From: Lepidodermella squamata
Taxonomy: Eukaryota > Gastrotricha
Direction of reading: 5' to 3'
DNA length: 64,000 bases
Assembly (NCBI GenBank): GCA_047495785.1
Contig: JBLDXI010000042.1
Location: 1,116,001 to 1,180,000, forward strand
Within the stretch, counting starts at the first letter, position 1; each line of letters starts with the position of its first letter. This document shows, piece after piece, positions 33,679 through 46,440 of this stretch. The position numbers and the translations under genes were made by a program. Below the pieces are notes generated by a model. It was given only the letters and a program-made list of their open reading frames with translations, made no database searches and was not told the origin of the DNA.

Positions 33679-36600
33679 ATGATTGTTTTGCCTATTATCC
33701 TCATTCTTACGCTGTGTCTTTCTAGCTGCCATTCATCGGCTTTGGGTAGTAGAAATGCCTATAATGACAGCTACCTAACCAAGGTAATTTTATCGCGAGT
33801 TCTATTCATTTTGTTTGCCCCTCCGATAATTCGTCTCGTAAATATTTTCAAATTCTAAAAAATCCTAAAAATCCATATTTCAGGTACGACGCCATGCTAG
33901 CGAGGAGCCTTACAACGAAGATCTCGATTATACAGATGGCGGCGAAACCTCCACGCCAGCTGTTGATGTCGACGAGGACACAGCGGTTAATGACGACACT
34001 GAAACAGCTGCTATCTACGAGGAAATAGCCCAGCTAATGGAACAAAGGCGAAAAGCGATGACAGAGGTAGGTGGAAAATTTCAAAATCTGCGGCTACTGT
34101 TTAAAATGAGGTTGCACAGTCTATTTTTTTAGAAATTTTGGTTTGAAAAATTAAAAAAATTTTGTTTAGAATTTTCCGGAATTTTCAACGGTCATGAATT
34201 TTGAATTGTTTTCTGAATTTCAAACTGGGAGTTACGAGACGCTCCTTCGGTGAAACTCTTAAGGCGGTACCAAACTTCATTTAAATTTAATACCTAACCT
34301 TTTTATTCGGTTTATAACGGGTTAGGGTTAGGCTTAGGGTTATGGCTCAGGGGACTTGAAATTGGGGATTTAAACATTTTTGGTAATGAATTCACTACCG
34401 TCATTTGGGGCGAGTTGGGCAGTGAACAAATTAACCCCTGATTTTATTGCATATTTACACGTTTTCAAGGGTCCGGATTCCGAAAATTCATTTATCTCAA
34501 TTCGCCCAGGTATGGGGCAAACTGGGCAGGTGTTTTGGGGCGAATTTGCCCAATTCACCCCAAACGACGGTATATCGCAATTTAAATCACCGAGGCTCAA
34601 AATCTCTCGCTACTTTTTATAATTGGGTTGCACCTTCCGTTTTTTTAGAAATTTAGGATTTGGAAAATTTATTTTTGAAATTCAATTGTTCGCAAAATTT
34701 CAGGAATTTCTAACAAAAATTAATTTTGAATTTCTATTTTGAATTTCGGAAATTCCGAAATTTGCAATTTACAAGACGCCCCATTGCTATCGTACTTCGT
34801 ACACTGCTCGAGTTTAATTTGTGTCGTTTTTTCATTAACAGGATGAATCGCGCCAAGACCAAGAATCGGAAAATGAAGACGAGGACGAAGCTGTCAGATT
34901 GATGCCGCCGAATCCTGACGAAGAGGACGATGAGCACCGGACTATCGATTTTCGACCGGTGCCTGCATGTGGAGTCCGCCATTCGGCCGATCAAGCCCGA
35001 GTAATACTAAACGAGTTGAAGAATGAATTAGGACTCGAGACCGACGACGACTCTGTCCGTGGAATCAACGTTGAGACTAGGAAGTGGAACTTTCCGATAT
35101 ACTACTCTTTCGACAAAGCCATCAGTAAGAAGTTTCCTTGTATCTTGAAATTGCAGCTAATTTTGTTCCCATTAGCTCGAGATGTTGCTGATGTCATTCG
35201 GAAGGCAGTAAAACAGTGGGAGAAAATGACTTGTGTTCGATTTAGACTGGTTTTCCGCCCGTTGCGTAGGAACGGAATCCATTTCATTAGTGATGACGGG
35301 TAAGAATAACTCAATATTAACAAAACGATATTATATTTTTCTGTAACAGGTGCTACTCGATTCTAGGAATGTCCCAGGAAAGAAAATTCCAGAATGTTTC
35401 GATTGGCACAGGATGTGATATGGTTAGTACTTGTGCCAATACTCTGTTGATGCACTACCTATATTGCAAATTTAACACAGGTTGCCATAGTAGCTCACGA
35501 AATAGGCCACGCCCTTGGATTGGTAAGTGAACTAAGTTTCAAGCATCTTCTATTAGCATTTAATTTGTTTAGGAACACGAACAGAATCGTTTCGATGGCG
35601 AGACCCACATTCGTGTCTTCTTCGACGCCATCGAGAAGTTTGTAAAATTTCTAAGCTATTAAACGGCGGAGGTACTCAACGGCTGAGATTTGAATTTCTC
35701 AGCGTTGATTGGACGCTCTTGGCTTACGCTTAATATCATACTTCCGTTAGGCCCGTAATCTTGAATTTGATATCAGTAGATAAAGAAAACGTTTTTATGG
35801 GAGCGAAAACTCGGACTTTTTGACTTCGTCAAAACGGCGGCGTCAAAACAGCCAGAAAACAAATCGAACGTTTTCTAATTCTGAACGTGTCAATTTTCTT
35901 ATTAAAATAATTTAACATTTAAAGCTTGAGAAATATTTTCAAATTTAATTATCTAAAATTTAAAATTTTCCATGGTAACGCATTTGTGGGGAATTCAGAA
36001 TTTCAGTTCGCCCGCGTCGCCTGACCTTAGGGTTCCAAAATCTTGACGAAGGACGTCCCAGGGTATGTGAAATTCAAAATTCATGCTTGAATGGAAAATA
36101 TGTTTCGTTTCGGTCATCTTTTCATGCTGCTATATAATGAATTCAGCCATGCTTTTCATGAATTTGGCATGCGCTGATCTCTGGTAAGTGTCCTTCGTTG
36201 AGATTTCGGTCCTAGGTCAATTGACGCGTCGATCACCTATCCGAATATTGAATTTCCCCCCTTTGCTTTACAATGGCGGCCGCTATAGCGGCTATATGCT
36301 ACGATACTAGTTTTCTATTATTTTCCATTTGTTGCTTACATAGGAAAAAGCATCACAATTTCTACCCGTTGAAGGCTAATGAGGATAGAAATTACGGAAC
36401 GCCCTATGATTTTTCGTCCGTCATGCATTACACCTCGAATTCATTCTCACAAGATCGGAAACAGCGCACTATCGTGCCGCATGATCGCCGCTACTTAGCT
36501 TCGATGGGTCAGCGCGATTTCATTGCGTTCAATGACGCGAAACGGGTCAATTACCACTACAACTGCATGCGTGAGTTTCATTTCTTACATCAATAGATCA

Positions 36601-38525
36601 GGATTTCCTAATTTGAAACTGGAAATTCAATGTTCTTCTTTTCTAGAAATGAGCTGTGGATCAACTAAGGTGAAGTGTCAAAACGGCGGCTACCAAGATC
36701 CGAACAACTGCAGGAAATGCTTGTGCCCCGATGGCTTCGGAGGCGATGATTGCTTAGCGCTAGAGGCAACCTCATGTGGCGGCGTTGCTGAAATCAAAGC
36801 TGACGATGTTGCCTCTTTAACCTCGCCCGACCACCCGCGACCTTACAAGCCTAATATGCGCTGTGTTTGGCTGATCAGAGCGGTTCGTCGAAATAAGTTG
36901 ATAATTTCAATATTGCTCTCTTTTTTATAACTAGCCAAAAAGAAGCGGATTGCTGTTTGGGTTTGAAGACACGCCGCAAATTAAGCATTCGCAACATTTT
37001 AACGGTAACGATCAAATTTTGACATTCAAATCGTGTATTAGATTATTTTTGTGATTCAGGCATTTGCGAGGACTATGTTGAAATCAAAACCGACGCTGAC
37101 CCTACGAAAAGTGGGCCAAAGTAAGTTTCTTGTATCATATTAGACCGAACCGCCTCACATATGATTAGACTCCTTCAAATCTTTAAATTTAATAAATTTT
37201 GTTTAGATTTTGCCGAGCTGGAGTTTCATCTGGCCGCGTCGCTTGGACTGACCGAAATTGGGCTATCGTGATCTTCCAGTCATTCAAGAAGGGCGACTCG
37301 AGCAACACAGGCTTCAATCTCTTCATCTACGCAACTGCCGCCGGTGAGAAGGCGTCCGACCTAGCGAAAAGCGGTTGTAGAATCACGAAGAACGGCAACG
37401 ATTACGATGGGCCAGTTTCGACGACTGATTCAGGCAAACAATGTGCTAACTGGGAGAAGTTGAACCGCAGCGAACTGCACCCGAATCACTTCCCACAGGG
37501 TACAATGAAGGGCAACGCGTGTCGAATGCCGTACGGCAACGTCCGAGCTCCGATGTGTTTTCTCGCCTCTGATACTAGAAAATTCGAATATTGCTCAAAA
37601 ATTCCAGTCTGCGGCTCAACGGCTCGATCTGAAATCGGGAATGCGATGGCGAAACACTTCTTCCTCGCCGGCGAATCAACTGCAAGTGACGCATTCGAAA
37701 CTTGCCGTAAAGAAGGTGGCTACCCAGCTGTTCTAACTGACGATAACGATCTAGATAAAGCTGTTTCAACTCTCGATGGATCACCAGCTTGGATTGGACT
37801 GCGGTACCAGCCAAAGAATCAAGCTTTTTGGGTCGATGGGTCAACCTTTGATGCTGAAATCGATTCTGAAGCAGCGAATTGGTGTCTGAGTTATCGAGTT
37901 GAAGATGGAAAGGCTGTTTTCAAAGCTGACGAGTGCGCTGAAAAGAAGCCCGTTATCTGCCGGTTCTACCGATCTCCTAAGGTTAGCTTTCAAAGTGCAG
38001 GGAATTTTGACAAAATTTCGAATTTTTCAGGTGACACTCTATGATTATTTCACTGAGGAACTAGCTTGGCAGAATGCGGCGGAATTTTGCCGGGAAAAGG
38101 GTGGTTTCCTTGCGGTCGCATCTTCTGCTGTTGAGCTTGCAAAAATCGAGAAGATTATGCTGAATTTCGCCGATGAATCTGATAGTCGAGGCGCGTGGCT
38201 TGGAGCTAGAATTCCGGAAGTCGGGCGATGGAATTGGTTTGGCGGGATAGCTGTTTCGGAAGAACAAGCCCCGCAACAAGAGGGCGATCGTGAATGTGAT
38301 TACTTGCTCTTTTTCTCCTTGGCCTTGACTATTTCTTGTATCTTAGGTGGAGTTTTGGAACCAAAACGCGTTTTCTCTGCTGATTCTTGCGACGTGGCAA
38401 AACCAGTGCTTTGCGAGTATCTAAAAGCTGAGTCGGCTGAACATGATGTTGTCAAGCCTGCGAACGACGAGAGAATTCTGATACAAGCGGATACAGCCAA
38501 TGAAGAAGAAGATGATGTTTCCTGA
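33679..38525 (+). CDS. Multidomain astacin metalloprotease B (tandem paralogue of A)
   Basis: This has the same exon plan and domain order as gene A. Signal peptide MIVLPIILILTLCLSSCHS, then an acidic pro-region. A 42-nt exon (35481-35522) encodes VAIVAHEIGHALGL and continues into EHEQNRFDG. The Met-turn reads SVMHY. EGF-like CQNGGYQDPNNC, CUB, and a kringle beginning CRITKNGNDYDGPVSTTDSG with all six cysteines (about 37377-37613). CTLD1 and CTLD2 end at about 38430, then an acidic tail and TGA 38523-38525. The intron between the HExxH-containing part and the next exon has grown to about 0.7 kb (35642-36342). All catalytic residues are kept, so both paralogues look functional. Confidence 0.85.
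34318..34350. repeat. Interstitial telomere-like repeats in astacin B intron 2
   Basis: The plus strand reads GGGTTAGGGTTAGGCTTAGG and continues with GTT, that is TTAGGG and TTAGGC hexamers in tandem. TTAGGC is the classical nematode telomere unit and TTAGGG the ancestral animal one. It occupies the same intron as the degenerate tract of gene A. Confidence 0.65.
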
Positions 38526-38667
38526 TAATTGATAATATCGACCTTTTGTGTTAACAATTTCTCCATGTTAATTGTTTGATCAATTTCGTCATACGTTTCA
38601 TGATATCAGACGTTACTTTCACTCGTAACGAATGGGAAAATGTTCAACCAGTTCTCACAAGTTACTA
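38526..38667. other. 3' flank of astacin B
   Basis: Short 3' flank similar to that of gene A. Nothing else seen. Confidence 0.4.
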
Positions 38668-39583
38668 CACTCTCATAAAAGTCCCGTTATAGCCCTATAC
38701 AAAAAGAATAAAGACGCGGGAAGAACTTTGTCACTTTCTTTTGGGATAAAGGGACAAAATAGCCGCGAGCAGTGATAAAAGCTTCTAAAAGGTCCCTTTG
38801 TCATCGTGTAATTGTCCCTTACTTAAAACGTGACAAAGTTCTTCCCGCGTACCCATTCTCCTCTACGCAATGGAGGAGAACAAAGACAACTATAATGTTA
38901 AATTTATCTTCGTTTCATCGTAATATTGATTGATAAAACGCAAAGGTCCCGTTATTTCGATGATTATGAGTGACGTTTGTAGTCCATCCGTGGGTTCATT
39001 CATTATTTTTATTCATATTGTTGATCTATCGATCTTCTGAGTTCAGAAGATACTCAACGCTCAGAATCTAATACAATCTATTATCCTATACTAAGGGCGT
39101 CAAATGAGGTGTCAGGGAAGTGGTAAGAGCAAAGGTAGATAAAGGCGGTCATGGGTAGTAGATGGAGTCCAAGGTTCAAGTTGAAGATCGACGCGAGATG
39201 GAATTTCACTGAAAATTATTCTTTGACCCCACTCCTGAGTAATCAGCGTGTATTCCAGCCAATTTATTTGCATATGCACAAAATTTATCAGCCTTTATGA
39301 CAAAGTGACATTTTTAGTTTTACCTAAAAAATATGTTAGTTTTTGAGCACTGAAAATGTCCCTTTGTCAATTGGCAAAATTTCTCTCTGATTCGGGTTTT
39401 GTTTTGCATTGAAACTGTCCCTTTAGCCTACTAAGGGACAATTAAAGCCGATAAAGGGACAAGTGGCAAGATTTCAAAATGTACACGTTCCTTTACCCAT
39501 TAAAGGACATTTATGAAAATATAAAGTGACATTTGCGTTTAGAATGGGACCGAAAAGTGGGGTACGGGACTTTTTTGAGAGTG
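38668..39583. mobile_element. Tc1/mariner-like miniature element (916 bp)
   Basis: The ends CACTCTCATAAAAGTCCCGT and ACGGGACTTTTTTGAGAGTG are inverted repeats. They are flanked by TA on both sides (38666-38667 and 39584-39585), the Tc1/mariner target. The interior has further stem pairs such as CGCGGGAAGAACTTTGTCAC near 38717 and its complement near 38831, and repeated GTCCCTTT motifs. No transposase was found, so it is non-autonomous. Confidence 0.65.
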
Positions 39584-40075
39584 TATGATAAAATAAAGTT
39601 TTTTCACCGAAGTGTATGGAGAATCTGAAAATTATTACACTCCAGTTCTGCGAGTATAGGGCCCCAGCTCGAGAGGTCCCAGCGTAAGAAACCCTGATGT
39701 TACCATGGGGGTCCTTTGGTCCAAAAGTTTGATGCCGAAATATACCACCTAGCCCGAGGATTCCGTTTCGCACACTGTAAAAATCTTGAAAATCTGTTGA
39801 TGCTAGGTGTTAAAGTGGAAAAGTTTTCAAATTTCGACGGCTGCCACACCTGCTGTGAAATTATTTTGCTAGCGCAGGTCAAATATACGTCAAGAAGTGA
39901 TTTATTATGTTCAACTGCCTAGTTTAGAAATCAAAAAGTAATTCACAATATTTCATATACCTGAATTGTTGGTATGATGTAAGTTATAGCACATGTGTTC
40001 GCTTATGGCCAGCCGAAAGAATACAAGTCACAAATTATTGAGCAGTAATCCAGCGATCGCTATAATAGAAGGGTT
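39584..40075. other. Intergenic, degenerate MITE remnant
   Basis: A TTCTGCGAGTATAGGGCCCCAG ... TTCCGTTTCGCACACTG pair (39648-39778) resembles the GCGAAGTA element family. No gene. Confidence 0.4.
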
Positions 40076-43000
40076 TCAAAACAGGGCGGGAATGAAGAAA
40101 GATGCGCAGTTGATTTCGACGATACGCTGTTGGTAGAGAGTCAGTGCTTCATTGAAAACGTTGAGACAAGCAAAACTGCCTGTGAGCGTTTCGTATTCGA
40201 CAGCCCAAGATCTAATGAGTGCAATTCAAATAGAGCTGAATAGTTGAGGTTTAACAAGAATTAGGTCAAGCTTACCGGCCCATCATGAACTTGCCGGTTT
40301 GAGTGATTGGTCTCGATGACAATTGGGCACCCTGATTGCCCTTCCAGTCGCACAGAAAAGACATTTTGCTGGTATTCGAGTTGAAAGTCGTGGTGACGAA
40401 ATTCCATTCTAAGTTTTCCGGGCAACTGGCAGAAACGGAAAAGCCGTCATAAGGCCTCGCCACGTAAGATTGATCGGCCGCCAAGAATTTGAGTCCTACG
40501 CCTGAGGAGGCAGGTTCATATTCTAATATCGGCAATTGTAGATTACCAAAATGCCTAAGGCTGAAGAACGCAAAGGTAAAATCGCCAGTTTCCAGCTTAA
40601 CCTTGTCAGAAGTCACGACAATCGGGTCCGATGTGTCGAAGAAAAGCGCCGAGCGTACCGAGAAGAACGGGCCGGGAGTCAATTCTAGTTCCGTGTTTGG
40701 GGGAGTTGCATTAGCGATAGGATCGACGCGATCCGATAAATCAGAAACCAGCGGCCACAGACCTATGTGTGAGGGAATCAGAGTTTTCAATGACTCTGCT
40801 GGCCACGTTTTCCCAGCGTGGATCTGAAGGCATCTTCTGCGAAGAATCCATAGCTGTTGAGTGGAGAGGGCTTGCTTGAATACGGATAGGCACGACATTT
40901 GACCCGGGAAGCTGATGGAGTTGTCGAAGCTTCGGCCGACTCTCATTCTGGTACTCGTTTTCGGTACAGGTACTACTACCGCGAAGCTGACCGAGTCGCA
41001 CATCGCAGTCACTTTTCCAATAGAAGGGTCGTATATGAATGCGAAGTAGGTCCAAGAGTTGAATTGGCTATCGATTGATCGGCAGGTGACGAAATTCCCA
41101 GCAGATGCATCTGCAATTGTAGGAAAATTAGGCATTTGTTGAGCATAATAAAAATGGCTCTAATTCTCTCGAGTCGCAGGGAAGGTCCCCCCCAGTTCGC
41201 AAGGCCGAGGTGGATAACCCGGGTGGATAAAATTCGGGCCTGAAAATAGCCCCGAGGATCCTTGGCCTAATAGGTGGGCAATTTTAGAAAAAAAGTCCTA
41301 TGTGGCCTTAGATCCTGAATCGCATCCTGGGATAAGATTTCTAGTGATTATTTAGCAAATTTTTCCCTTACCTCTGTATACATTAAAGGCATTGTTTGAA
41401 GGGTTGTAGTAGGCACGAAAAAGTGATGTACTATTGTCGTAGAACTCGATAACTGGAAAATTTGAGTTGCTAAAATCGGAGAAGCCAGCGTAGATCGCTA
41501 TGGTGAAGGATGACTGAAGTGCACTAAGTTTGCTACTAGCGATTTCCAAATAGCCAGCTGTGGCACCGACAGCGAGCGCAGTAGAAGGGAAGTTGAAAGG
41601 GCCGCTGGTAAAGGTCACCGAACCTCCGGAGAAAGTTGCGTTCACGTCATTACCGCTGATATCCCTTATGTCGAACGCTTGCGTTAGCGGGAAAAAAGCC
41701 AGCTCTTGAGGTAGCCCGAATACAGACTCTGGAGATCATGACCTAATTTTGAACAAAATCGATTGGAAATGGTGAAAACGCACGTTGTTCGCAAAGCGTC
41801 AAGGTATCAAACACTGATGAACCAGGAATTTGCGGCTAAATTACAGGAAGAAATGTTCACAGAAAAATCTCATTTTAAAAATTACCCAGGCTTCCGAGCA
41901 ATTGCTGGTAACTACTGTACAGTAGGTTTTCATCAGCAATTTGTTGGCGCAAATTTTGTACTGTGGATAAGCCATAAGGTAGAGCTATAACTTGAAATTT
42001 AAAATCTTACCGTAACTGGGTTGCAATTGCTTTCCAATGAATATATCAAGCTCCCATTCTATAAAAAATGAAGGATCAATAGAAGGAAGAATCTCGTTTC
42101 CGAAATTACGTTAATTTCAGGATTAGGACAAGTTGTGCCATTAAAGCAGCCATTGTAAGAATTATCGGTGTAGAAGCAGCGAATGTACGAGGGGGCAGCT
42201 GTAATATAGATCAATTATGAATTATTAGTAAAATTCGCTGAAATACCTTTGCAAATAGCAAATGAGTCATATGAGACTTCATCTTGGTTTGGAATCTTCG
42301 AATAGAAAGCTTATATAACTTGAGCACATGTCGTTGTAGTACAACTCACCGTCGATGTTGGACAGCTCGAGCCAACTGGAACGCAAATCGCGAAGACCTT
42401 AGTGTTGGAATCAAAACATTTCTTATGTTTCCCCTGCAAAGAAAATAGAAAACTTTAAGGTAAGTTAAGCCAAGCTGCGTTAGGTACCTGAGTGGCAGTA
42501 ACGCGTGTTTCAAAATTGGAGGCAAAACTTGTCGAATTCGACCCGATGATCCCGAGCTGTAAAAAAAGTCATTAAACAAAGAAATTAAAGGAAAAATAAC
42601 AAAATTAATTACATCATATTTTCCAGTTCCGTTTGGACATGAATCAAGGCAGCTACCCCCAGTTGCAGTATCGTAGCACATATTGATTGGCTAGTAACAT
42701 GATTATTCCATATAATTCGATAGAATTTGAAACGAAATACCCCAGTTTCGCAAGCTGCTTTCGTCGGTAAAACAGATTGACTCGGTGTCTGTAAAGCAAA
42801 CAAAAATAAAAGGATTTGCTTTCATGATATCAACTTACATCTGTTCCATCGCATGGCAACTGAGCTGGCTTACAACCGGAAAATTTCGGCTCTGTTGAAC
42901 CAAAACAGCGCTTATGAGGAAAAAAAGACTGAGGAGCTAGGAGGAAAATACAAAAAATCTTAGAAATTAAGTCAATTTAAAAAAAAACCGGATTCGCATT

Positions 43001-44477
43001 CGCCTTGATTCGAAAAGGTCACACCAGCCGAAAACTGATTTGTACTACCGTCTGGGCAATTTTCACTGTTATCAGTCGGTACGCATTTGACCAGAGCGTA
43101 GGTTTGCGAGTTCAGACACAACTGCTGCGGTTTCTAGAAATAAAGTTGAGTTTCGAAGTAGAAGAGCCGAAACTTTATTCCAATGCCTACAATATACTGG
43201 GCAAGATCGGTCAAACATCCAGCATAGTTCGAACCGAAATCCTTCGTTGTTTTGAATGTTGCCACCTGAGTAAAAATAATGACATTTTCTTTTCATAGGA
43301 GAAGAAATATCCTACCAAGCTCATGGGCGATCTGCATGCCCCTCGGCAAACCAACGAGGAATCAGATTTACATAACGCTGCTGGCTAGAAGCAGTAAAGA
43401 GGACGAATTTACGCAAAAGTATCAGTTGTTCCAACTAACCCCATCTGAGCAATGGCTTTTGTCGATGTATATTCCGCCGCTGAAGTCCTGGAATAACAGC
43501 ATTGAGTCCAAGTTTTCATTTGGAAAGAAGAACTAACCTGAGTTTGTGAGGTAACATTGCAACCAGGGGTAGCAGCTTTGCATCCTGCGAAGGAGCGATC
43601 AGCTTTCCAGAAGCAGCGAACGTGAGAGGAATAGTCCGGATTCCTGGCGACTAGACATAGAAACAAACAAAAATGGCTGGAAAAATGGTCGCTTCCGAGC
43701 AATAGCAAACCTGGAATCTCGTTTAGGCAGTCATTCAAAGTGATTTTAGGCGGCAATTCAAGCTGGAAAAATTGCAACAAAATTATAGAAATGTTCTTCA
43801 AACCCAAATTCAAATTTTAAACTTGAAATTGAAGCACGAAAAAATACCTACCCATCCCGCTGAACAGTTGCTTTCTATGGGAATGCAGGTAATGACGGAG
43901 TTTTTCGAACACTGTTTCGCCGGGTTACTCTGATCAAGATAAAAATTGAAGTTCTACAAATCCATAAATTTTGTTAATAATACCATGTAAGGCCGAATTG
44001 TATCGATGCAAGCTTTGTATCGGGGCTTGAACGACAATCCCGCAAAATCAACGTGCTTGAATAAAAATTTATAATTTTGTTAAGAAAGAAAATCAAGTTA
44101 ATTTTACCTGAATTTCGTCGTTTGAGCATGACCCCATTTGAGGAAGACATCGAAGAGTGAACAGTTTCGTGTTGTAGCAGCTGCGGGTAGACTATATAGG
44201 CTTTGCTAAGCCATAGCTCCAACCAAAGATCGTTTTTGATAAAACTTACGCCCTGTGTACAGGTTGAATAACTTGAAAAATTCGGACCAAGCTGAATTGA
44301 AATACAATGATCAAAGCACGTTGTAATTTCCAGTAAAAATACATGGGCTTCATCGAATACGTCGCAATCATCTTTGCAGGCGATGAATTCGTCACTCCAG
44401 CGTGAAAAGCATCGCTTGTAGCAGTCACAGCAGCTAAAGGCGATTGCTAACAGCAGTAAACCTTCTACGAGCTTCAT
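40076..44477 (-). CDS. Secreted cysteine-rich protein with two LamG/pentraxin-like domains
   Basis: The minus-strand ATG at 44477 opens a signal peptide (MKLVEGLLLLAIAFSCCDC). Exon 1 (44477-44250) and more than ten small exons encode repeats of a short cysteine module, for example CFSRWSDEFIACKDDC, CFWKADRSFAGCKAATPGC, CFDSNTKVFAICVPVGSSC and CFGSTEPKFSGCKPAQLPC. Two larger exons follow. About 41690-41370 has FFPLTQAFDIRDISGNDVNA and SSFTIAIYAGF, and about 41135-40265 has GLWPLVSDLSDRVDPIANA, FTFAFFSLRHFG and GQMSCLSVFKQALS. Both are LamG/concanavalin-like beta-sandwich patterns. The last exon (about 40213-40076) ends FFIPALF and TGA at 40076-40078. Probably an extracellular matrix or recognition protein. 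Domain class is firm, individual small exon borders less so. Confidence 0.7.
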
Positions 44478-44479
44478 TT

Positions 44480-45065
44480 ATAAAAATAAATCAACGAAAA
44501 TAAATGAGTTATTTTTCGCCTCAGCGTTTTTTGAAGCAATTCTATGGCACGAGCGTGTTTATCGCCTGTTTTTTTGATGTGTTTACATACTACGATGCAT
44601 TTAATTTTTGCACTGGAAAGAGAACGGACAAGGCTGGCACGGTGAGCATTATGGTGGTACATGCTTGTTTATCGCTATTTCATAATCACGAGATTTACGA
44701 GGTTTCCAAACTTGTTCAGCTTCGGAGTAGCTAAAAGGCATTTCTTTCTGTTACAGAACTTGTAGCCAAGAGTTGAAGGAATTAATTCAAGCTATGGATT
44801 TAGAAGGATGCGAAAATAAGCATTCAATCACGAAGCCCCAATTCAAATCGAGAGAAACTTTCATCGATTGACCATCTGCCTGGTTGACTCAACTTTAACC
44901 CGAGGCTGAGCAAAATTAATTGACACAAAATACTGCCGGATTTTAATTTATTAGTTTGTTAAAAGCCACATAGGAACTCATCTCTCAACTTTGCTACGGC
45001 AAAGTGCTGTCAGTGGTTCGGAACAGGTTCATCCTCATCTTAATCTCCCTTGAGTAGCTTCAAAC
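44480..45065. other. Intergenic, nothing recognised
   Basis: The region between divergent neighbours on the minus strand holds only short frames without domain features. Confidence 0.4.
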
Positions 45066-45352
45066 TTAAGTCACAAGCCGCCTGCCTGCGGCCTCTTCTG
45101 CTGGGTCTGCCCTTGCACCTTCCTCTCGCCCAGCTGTGATTTGATATTGCGTGATGCAGTCAATGTACGGCTGGGCTGACTCGGTATTACTGGGAATTTG
45201 CGCTATGCAACTCAACTGAGCAGCATTCAGGCGATCTGCCCCAGCTACAGCAGCAACAGTAACCTGTAAAATATGTCTTAGGATCAGCCATGTGGAGAAA
45301 CTTGATACGAAAGCTTTACCAAAATTGCAATAATTGAAGCTAGCTTAGCCAT
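45066..45352 (-). CDS. Small secreted protein, copy 1
   Basis: Two exons: 45352-45320 (MAKLASIIAIL) and 45263-45066, giving about 76 aa. The signal peptide ends near AVAGADR. The mature part LNAAQLSCIAQIPSNTESAQ, PYIDCITQYQITAGRE has two cysteines and one hydrophilic Ala/Glu/Arg-rich tail (EGARADPAEEAAGRRLVT). I do not recognise the family. The twin at 46780-47090 is identical through most of the mature region, so this is a recent duplication. Possibly a secreted peptide or a short helical protein with one disulfide. Confidence 0.65.
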
Positions 45353-46109
45353 AGTTAATACAATTTATTTTTGTTATGAGGAAAGGAAACGAAAAGAATG
45401 AAGAAAAGGATGAGCGGCATCTCGATCCTATAGTCGTCGGCCTGCTGAGCAAACAATAACCGATTATGTCACAGGAGGATAATACCATTGGCTATAGACA
45501 TGTTTAGACATAACATTTTGCCAACATTTTGAATGAAAAGTTCGTCCGTGATGTGGCTTGCTGGGGTCCTCTTCATTCTGCCTCCCGGTGTGTTACTTTC
45601 ACGGTCATGAACTAATCAATATTTTCAACCAGAAAAAATGTGTGTTTTAGCTAGGCATACTCAACTAAGCTTCACTCAGTGCCATTATCTTCTCTCTGAG
45701 ATATGAGCTACAGCATCAGAATGCAACCAGTAAAATTGTGTAAAGCAAATTTCAAGCAAATTTCAAACAAGGAAAGATTTGTACCCTGATATCTTACCAT
45801 TAGAAGGATTAAGGCTAGCTTTGCCTTGATTATCAAAACTGTCGAAAATTACAAGATCTTGCAAGCTTTCCAAGATCATTTATTGTCAATTCATACCATT
45901 GATTTATCTTGAATCGACAGGCTACGAGCTGATAAACGAAAACGATGCGGTTATGCGTTTGTTTTGCTAGCTACTGAATGAATAGCACCACAGTTTTATT
46001 CATCTTATTACCCCGACTAGTTTTAATGAAGCAAACCTATGGTAAAGAACTCTTTACAGAAGATTTAGCTACGCATTTCATTTTTCACAGCTGATCCTGA
46101 CAGCATTTC
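45353..46109. other. Spacer of the small-protein duplication
   Basis: Sequence just 5' of copy 1 (GAATGAAGAAAAGGATGAGC, ACAATAACCGATTAT, GCTAGACACATT-like) repeats 5' of copy 2 (47130-47270), so shared promoter DNA lies here. No further gene. Confidence 0.45.
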
Positions 46110-46440
46110 AGATTGCGTTTGCCGGAACTAAATTTACTGTAGCGGAACCAAATTTGCTGTTAGCGGAACCACATTTTGAAATTTTCTAGATTCTAGAGGC
46201 CTGAAATGACCTTGTGGATTTTTCTGCGGGTCAAGATTGAGCAAAAGAATTCTACAAAAAACACCAGTAAATTCAGCGTAACATTCTCTATAAGACAGCG
46301 TGGTCAATTCAGAACTCGTGCTTCACCTAAAATTTGCAGAATTATTAAAAAAATCTTGGCATATTGCATATTTCGACTTTGGTTCCGCAAAATGTAAATT
46401 TGGTTCCGCTCACCCACACCGTACATTTGGTTCCCATAAA
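46110..46440. repeat. Dispersed degenerate repeat (copy B)
   Basis: Homologous to 9870-10235. It is bounded by repeated GCGGAACCAAATTT-type motifs on the left (46120-46170) and TTTGGTTCCGCAAAATG, ATTTGGTTCCGC on the right, i.e. subterminal inverted repeats. Non-coding. Confidence 0.5.

Noticed and set aside
40489-40827. 112-residue plus-strand frame
   Set aside because: Antisense to the LamG exon, which has clear domain patterns and matched splice sites.
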